A program made the position numbers and the translations under genes. A stretch of DNA of 46,508 nt. Origin: Sedimenticola hydrogenitrophicus (GTDB lineage: Bacteria; Pseudomonadota; Gammaproteobacteria; Chromatiales; Chromatiaceae). The notes under the pieces were generated by a model, which saw only the letters and a list, made by a program, of their open reading frames with translations, ran no database searches and was not told where the DNA came from. Of the stretch, positions 43,012-46,508 are shown piece by piece. Each line of letters begins with the position of its first letter. Positions within the stretch are counted from its first letter, which is position 1. The stretch covers positions 1-46,508 of the forward strand of contig NZ_JANIOA010000035.1 in NCBI RefSeq assembly GCF_025175675.1. The letters run 5' to 3'.

Positions 43012-43591
43012 TTCACTCATATTCATCTTTCTCAATGCGGCGCTGATCAACAACTTCGTGCTGGCGCTGTTCCTCGGCCTCTGCCCCTTCCTCGGGGTGT
43101 CGGCCAAGAAAGAGACCGCCTGGAACATGGGTATCGCCACCATGTTCGTGATGCTGGTCAGCTCCATCTCCGCCTACGGCATCAACTGGGTGCTGGTGAA
43201 GTTCGAGATCGAGTTCCTGCGCCTGATCTGTTACATCGCGGTCATTGCCTCCGCCGTACAGCTGGTGGAGATGACGGTGAAGAAGCTCAGCCCCGGCCTG
43301 TTCCGGGCGCTGGGTATCTTCCTGCCGCTGATCACCACCAACTGCGCCATTCTCGGCCTGGCCCTGTTCCAGACCTTCCGGGAGTATGACTTTTTCCAGT
43401 CGCTGGCATTCAGCAGCGGCGCCGGTGTCGGCTTTACCATCGCCCTGATGCTGATGGCGGGGCTGCGCGAGAAGCTGGCGCTGGCGGAACTGCCCAGTGT
43501 CAGTCAGGGTGCCGCCATGAGCCTGATGCTGGCCGGTCTGCTGTCACTGGCGTTTATGGGTTTTGCCGGCTTGGGGGGATCCCATGCTTAA
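43001..43591 (+). CDS. rnfA: RnfA membrane subunit
   Basis: The 196-residue six-helix subunit is homologous to NqrE/RnfA. It carries LGLCPFLGVSAK (near 27) and TTNCAILGLALF (near 112), the Cys for the iron centre shared with RnfE. Note the unusual order with rnfA after rnfE. Its 3' end overlaps the next small gene by 8 bases. Confidence 0.94.
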   Translation: MDPDSLIFIFLNAALINNFVLALFLGLCPFLGVSAKKETAWNMGIATMFVMLVSSISAYGINWVLVKFEIEFLRLICYIAVIASAVQLVEMTVKKLSPGLFRALGIFLPLITTNCAILGLALFQTFREYDFFQSLAFSSGAGVGFTIALMLMAGLREKLALAELPSVSQGAAMSLMLAGLLSLAFMGFAGLGGSHA

Positions 43592-43760
43592 GGTACTATT
43601 GGCCAGCGCGGTCATCATGGGCGTGCTGGTAGGCTGGATCCTGGTACAACGGATGGCGCGTGAATTCGCCCGTCACCATCCGGAGTTCGGGCCCTACCAG
43701 GAGAAGCGGGGATGTGGCGGCAACTGCTCATGCAGTGGTGGTTCCAGCTGCAGGAAATAG
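43584..43760 (+). CDS. Small NqrM-like Cys-rich membrane protein
   Basis: The 58-residue protein has one helix (LLASAVIMGVLVGWIL, about 5-20) and a soluble tail with GCGGNCSCSGGSSCRK (Cys 44, 48, 50, 56). NqrM, a small one-helix Cys-rich protein, helps place Fe in the Nqr NqrD/NqrE pair. RnfA/RnfE are homologues, so this gene, translationally coupled to rnfA, is a good candidate for the same task. This is an analogy, not shown by identity. It is too short for confident family naming. Confidence 0.75.
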   Translation: MLKVLLASAVIMGVLVGWILVQRMAREFARHHPEFGPYQEKRGCGGNCSCSGGSSCRK

Positions 43761-43794
43761 TATCTGGAACAAGCCGCGTGGTGCGGAGGTAAGC

Positions 43795-44649
43795 ATGAGT
43801 GAAACCGAACTGGGACCGGCGGTAGTGGCCGAGGTCGTCGAGAGCCGGCGCATCACCCCGGAGTCGACCGACGAGGTACGGCAGATCGTGCTGCGGGTCA
43901 ATGAGCCCTCGTTCCGCTACCACGAGGGCCAGTCGGTGGGTGTGGTGGTGCCGGGCCCGCACGCGTTCGGCAACAAGTACCATATGCGGCGCTACTCCAT
44001 CGCCAGTGATCGCAGCAGTTCAAGAGAGGAGAGCGTGGAGTTTTCCATCCTGGTGCGGCGCTGTTTCTATATCGATCCGGTGAACGGTGAACGCTATCCC
44101 GGTATCGCCTCCAACTTCCTCTGCGATGCACGGGTCGGTCAGAAACTCTCTGTCACCGGCCCCTATAAAAGCCCGTTTACTGTCCCCTCCGACAACCGTG
44201 CCAATCTGCTGATGATCGGCGTCGGTACCGGGATTGCCCCGTTCCGCGCCTTCATTCAGCACATCTACCGCCAGCAAGGGGGCTGGAAGGGGCAGGTGCG
44301 ACTGTTCTACGGCGCCCGCAACGGTGTGGACATGCTCTACATGAACGATCACAACAGCGATCTGAAAGAGTATTTCGACGAGGAGACCTTCCTGGCCTAT
44401 AACGCCCTGGCCAACCGCCCCCTGATGAGCGATACCGATGCACTGCAGCAGTCATTGGATCTGCATGTGGAGGAGGCCTGGTCGCTGATCCGCCAGCCCG
44501 ACACCTATGTCTGTGTCGCCGGACTGGCCAAGGTTCAGCAGGCGCTGGACCGGGTCTTCGGTGCCGCCGCCGGTTCCAGCGAAAACTGGGAGGCAATCAA
44601 GGCGGAGCTGGTCCGGCAGGGGCGCTGGTCGCAGCTGTTGTACAGCTGA
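43795..44649 (+). CDS. Ferredoxin-NADP reductase-like flavoprotein
   Basis: The 284-residue plant-type FNR fold has an FAD domain with MRRYSIAS (about 65-72), then an NAD(P) domain with GVGTGIAPFRAF (about 142-153), FYGARNGVDMLY and a C-terminal LYS end typical of plastid-type FNRs. It likely shuttles electrons between reduced ferredoxin and NADP. It closes the rnf block, 34 bp after the NqrM-like gene. AGGAGGT-like sequence (GCGGAGGT) precedes ATG 43795. Closely related modules occur in BoxA-like enzymes, but no ferredoxin extension is present here. Confidence 0.9.
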   Translation: MSETELGPAVVAEVVESRRITPESTDEVRQIVLRVNEPSFRYHEGQSVGVVVPGPHAFGNKYHMRRYSIASDRSSSREESVEFSILVRRCFYIDPVNGERYPGIASNFLCDARVGQKLSVTGPYKSPFTVPSDNRANLLMIGVGTGIAPFRAFIQHIYRQQGGWKGQVRLFYGARNGVDMLYMNDHNSDLKEYFDEETFLAYNALANRPLMSDTDALQQSLDLHVEEAWSLIRQPDTYVCVAGLAKVQQALDRVFGAAAGSSENWEAIKAELVRQGRWSQLLYS

Positions 44650-44695
44650 CCGGCTATCGACATAGCCAGTCTGTTGCGCCAACTGCCAGATTATC

Positions 44696-44723
44696 TTGTG
44701 TTTTTGCGGGAAAGGGCTAGAAT
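44696..44723 (+). promoter_or_regulatory. Sigma-70-like promoter for the RNA helicase
   Basis: TTGTGT (44696-44701) and TAGAAT (44718-44723) are separated by 16 bp, about 130 bp upstream of the helicase start, leaving a leader suited to cold-responsive control. Short dyad ggctat/atagcc (44652-44667) just before may end the rnf transcript but lacks a T-run. Confidence 0.45.
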
Positions 44724-44856
44724 GTCGGCCTTCACGCACTCCGGTCTGCGTAACCCCATCGCGGTAACACCTTCAGGAACACCTCGATTCAACAACTTTC
44801 ATAGTTTTGCCTAGGCTGGCCCCATGATGGGTAGGCATTCAGGAGCATTTATACCT

Positions 44857-46302
44857 ATGTCGTTTGACTCACTCGGCCTTTCCGCCGAACTACTCCGTGC
44901 TGTCTCTGAACAGGGTTACACGGAACCGACGCCGGTACAGCGTCAAGCCATCCCTGTGGTACTTGAGGGAAAAGATATTCTCGCCGGTGCCCAGACGGGT
45001 ACGGGCAAAACCGCCGGCTTCACCCTGCCGCTGCTGCAGTTGCTGAGCCTGCACTGCCAGGGCAAGGGGCGGCGCCCCATCCGTGCCCTGGTGTTGACAC
45101 CCACCCGGGAACTGGCCGCACAGGTCGCGGAGAGCGTCGAGACCTACGGCCGGCACCTGCCGTTGAAATCCACGGTGGTCTTTGGTGGTGTGAAGATCAA
45201 CCCGCAGATCGAAAAGCTGCGCCATGGCGTGGATATCCTGGTGGCGACGCCGGGACGGCTGCTCGATCATGCCCAGCAGAAGACCCTGGACCTCTCCCAC
45301 GTGGAGATCCTGGTGTTGGACGAGGCGGACCGGATGCTGGATATGGGCTTCATCCACGATATCCGCAAGGTCCTGGCGATGTTGCCGGCAAACCGGCAGA
45401 ACCTGCTGTTCTCCGCCACCTATTCGGAAGAGATCAAGGTCCTCGCCGACAAACTGCTGAACGCCCCGGTGCTGATCGAGGTGGCGAGACGCAACACCGC
45501 CGCGGAGAAGGTGGAGCAGCGGGTCTATCCGGTGGATCGCGAGCGCAAGCGGGAGCTGCTCTCTTTCCTCATCGGCTCGCGCAACTGGCGTCAGGTGCTG
45601 GTGTTCACCCGTACCAAGCACGGCGCCAACCGGCTCGCCCAGCAGCTGGAGAAGGATGGCCTGAGCGCGGCGGCGATCCACGGCAACAAGAGCCAGGGGG
45701 CACGTACCCGGGCCCTGGCCGGCTTCAAACAGGGAGAGGTGCGGATTCTGGTGGCCACCGATATCGCCGCGCGCGGACTGGATATCGATCAGTTGCCCCA
45801 TGTGGTCAACTACGAGCTGCCCAACGTGCCGGAGGATTATGTGCATCGGATCGGCCGCACCGGGCGTGCCGGCAACGAGGGCGAGGCGATTTCACTGGTG
45901 TGTGTGGATGAACATCGGCTGTTGCGGGATATCGAGCGGGTGCTTAATCGCGAACTGCCCCGGGAGACCCTGCCGGGCTATGAGCCCGATCCCAGTATCA
46001 AGCCGGAGCCGATCATGAATGGCCGCAACGGTGGCGGTGATCGCGGCCGTGGCCGGCAGCAGCAGGCGCCGCGTTCGCGCGGCAATGGTCAAAAGGCGCA
46101 GCCCCATAAAGAGCAGCGGGCCAGGCGTGAACAGTCCGCGCCGGTGACGGCGAAGGCGGGTGACGGCGCCACGCGGGCCAAGCCCAACGGGAATCAGCGC
46201 CCGTCGGCGCCCAGAAACCAGGGCGAGTCGACGGGGGCAGTACCGAGTGGTGGAAGACGCCCGCGGAACCGCCGCGACCGGGCAGCCCTGCTGAGGGGCT
46301 GA
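44857..46302 (+). CDS. rhlE: DEAD-box ATP-dependent RNA helicase RhlE-type
   Basis: The 481-residue helicase has Q motif ([14 protein letters not shown]), Walker A AQTGTGKT (about 46-53), [23 protein letters not shown] in [13 protein letters not shown] (about 155-158), SAT (about 186-188), RGLDIDQLP and [10 protein letters not shown] (about 330-339). After about residue 385 comes a Gly/Arg/Gln-rich basic tail ([19 protein letters not shown] and on), common in RhlE proteins for RNA contacts. It works in ribosome assembly and RNA turnover. ATG 44857 gives the standard MSFDSLGLS start; its SD AGGAG is a little far upstream. A terminator follows. Confidence 0.94.
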   Translation: MSFDSLGLSAELLRAVSEQGYTEPTPVQRQAIPVVLEGKDILAGAQTGTGKTAGFTLPLLQLLSLHCQGKGRRPIRALVLTPTRELAAQVAESVETYGRHLPLKSTVVFGGVKINPQIEKLRHGVDILVATPGRLLDHAQQKTLDLSHVEILVLDEADRMLDMGFIHDIRKVLAMLPANRQNLLFSATYSEEIKVLADKLLNAPVLIEVARRNTAAEKVEQRVYPVDRERKRELLSFLIGSRNWRQVLVFTRTKHGANRLAQQLEKDGLSAAAIHGNKSQGARTRALAGFKQGEVRILVATDIAARGLDIDQLPHVVNYELPNVPEDYVHRIGRTGRAGNEGEAISLVCVDEHRLLRDIERVLNRELPRETLPGYEPDPSIKPEPIMNGRNGGGDRGRGRQQQAPRSRGNGQKAQPHKEQRARREQSAPVTAKAGDGATRAKPNGNQRPSAPRNQGESTGAVPSGGRRPRNRRDRAALLRG

Positions 46303-46315
46303 ACCACCGCGGAAA

Positions 46316-46336
46316 TCCCCCGGCACTGCCGGGGGA
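46316..46336 (+). terminator. GC-rich hairpin after rhlE
   Basis: tcccccggca (46316-46325) pairs with tgccggggga (46327-46336), 14 bp after the stop. There is no long T-run, so it may work as a weak or Rho-assisted terminator. Confidence 0.55.
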
Positions 46337-46360
46337 CTCGTCATAGCGGATGGCAGATGG

Positions 46361-46400
46361 ACACTCGCCAAGACGCCAAGCTCGCCAAGGAAAAACGATT
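46361..46400. repeat. One arm of the actcgccaagacgccaag family
   Basis: acactcgccaagacgccaag (46361-46380) followed by ctcgccaagg matches the arms of 212-292. The other arm is not recognisable, because another element begins directly after it. Confidence 0.65.
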
Positions 46401-46409
46401 CGTTTTCTT

Positions 46410-46508
46410 AATTCTACTGTAACTACTCACGGGGTGATTGGCCTGCCTTGCCAGCCTCACACGATGGCTTGTCTCCTCGAATCCGGCCCCATTTTCAGCG
46501 CCTGCGCA
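46410..46508. mobile_element. Truncated second copy of the MITE-like element
   Basis: From attctact the sequence follows the reverse complement of 26650-26776 closely: ggtgattggcctgccttgcc, cctcacacgatggcttgt, cctcgaatccggccc, tttcagcgcctgc. It continues beyond the window. Its presence at a second locus shows that the element is dispersed. Confidence 0.75.

Overview
The window looks like chromosome from a GC-rich gammaproteobacterium. E. coli-like CpsG, CheV, RhlE, RnfABCDGE and a CysB-like LysR regulator all point to that class. The combination of a giant pyruvate:ferredoxin oxidoreductase with an Rnf complex, a tyrosine/aromatic-acid catabolic cluster and many palindromic intergenic repeats resembles facultatively anaerobic or sulfur-oxidising Chromatiales-type genomes (Sedimenticola/Thiodiazotropha-like). 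That placement is an inference from gene content, not from a search. No tRNA, rRNA, CRISPR array, prophage or intact transposase gene was recognised.

Layout. (1) 1-14155 is mixed housekeeping: a nitroreductase, phosphomannomutase (cpsG), an AlgP/histone-H1-like basic protein, a solitary CheV, a solitary hydrogenase maturation protein HypF, an exported small protein, a GNAT-domain protein, two membrane proteins (DUF6524-like and MscS-related), and an OmpR/EnvZ-like two-component system divergent from a Spy-like periplasmic protein. (2) 14208-24800, all on the minus strand, is an aromatic-acid/tyrosine catabolic region: MarR regulator, MBL-fold hydrolase, FAD monooxygenase, DUF2783 protein, VOC protein, fumarylacetoacetate hydrolase, maleylacetoacetate isomerase, 4-hydroxyphenylpyruvate dioxygenase and acetoacetyl-CoA synthetase. 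These would take 4-hydroxyphenylpyruvate to fumarate and acetoacetyl-CoA, except that no classical homogentisate 1,2-dioxygenase (HmgA) is present. The VOC/FAD-monooxygenase/DUF2783/MBL genes sit where that step would be expected. (3) 25266-32072 holds DNA polymerase IV, an M1-type peptidase, a ChaN-PDZ lipoprotein, a cold-shock protein and a LysR regulator. (4) 32301-44649, on the plus strand, is an electron-transfer operon: long RnfB, a 1638-residue PFOR with a C-terminal ferredoxin-like domain, thiol peroxidase, RnfC, D, G, E, A, a small NqrM-like Cys-rich membrane protein and a ferredoxin-NADP reductase-like flavoprotein. It would connect pyruvate oxidation, ferredoxin, NADH, ion gradient and NADPH. 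(5) 44857-46302 is the RhlE-type RNA helicase.

A striking background feature is the density of palindromic intergenic elements of several families. They lie between nearly every catabolic module, inside the rnf operon, and in two places they supply the stop codon or C-terminal codons of the neighbouring gene (MscS-like protein and M1 peptidase). A near-identical ACGT-N2-ACGT operator-like sequence precedes both the nitroreductase and the acetoacetyl-CoA synthetase, suggesting a shared regulator of the LiuR type.
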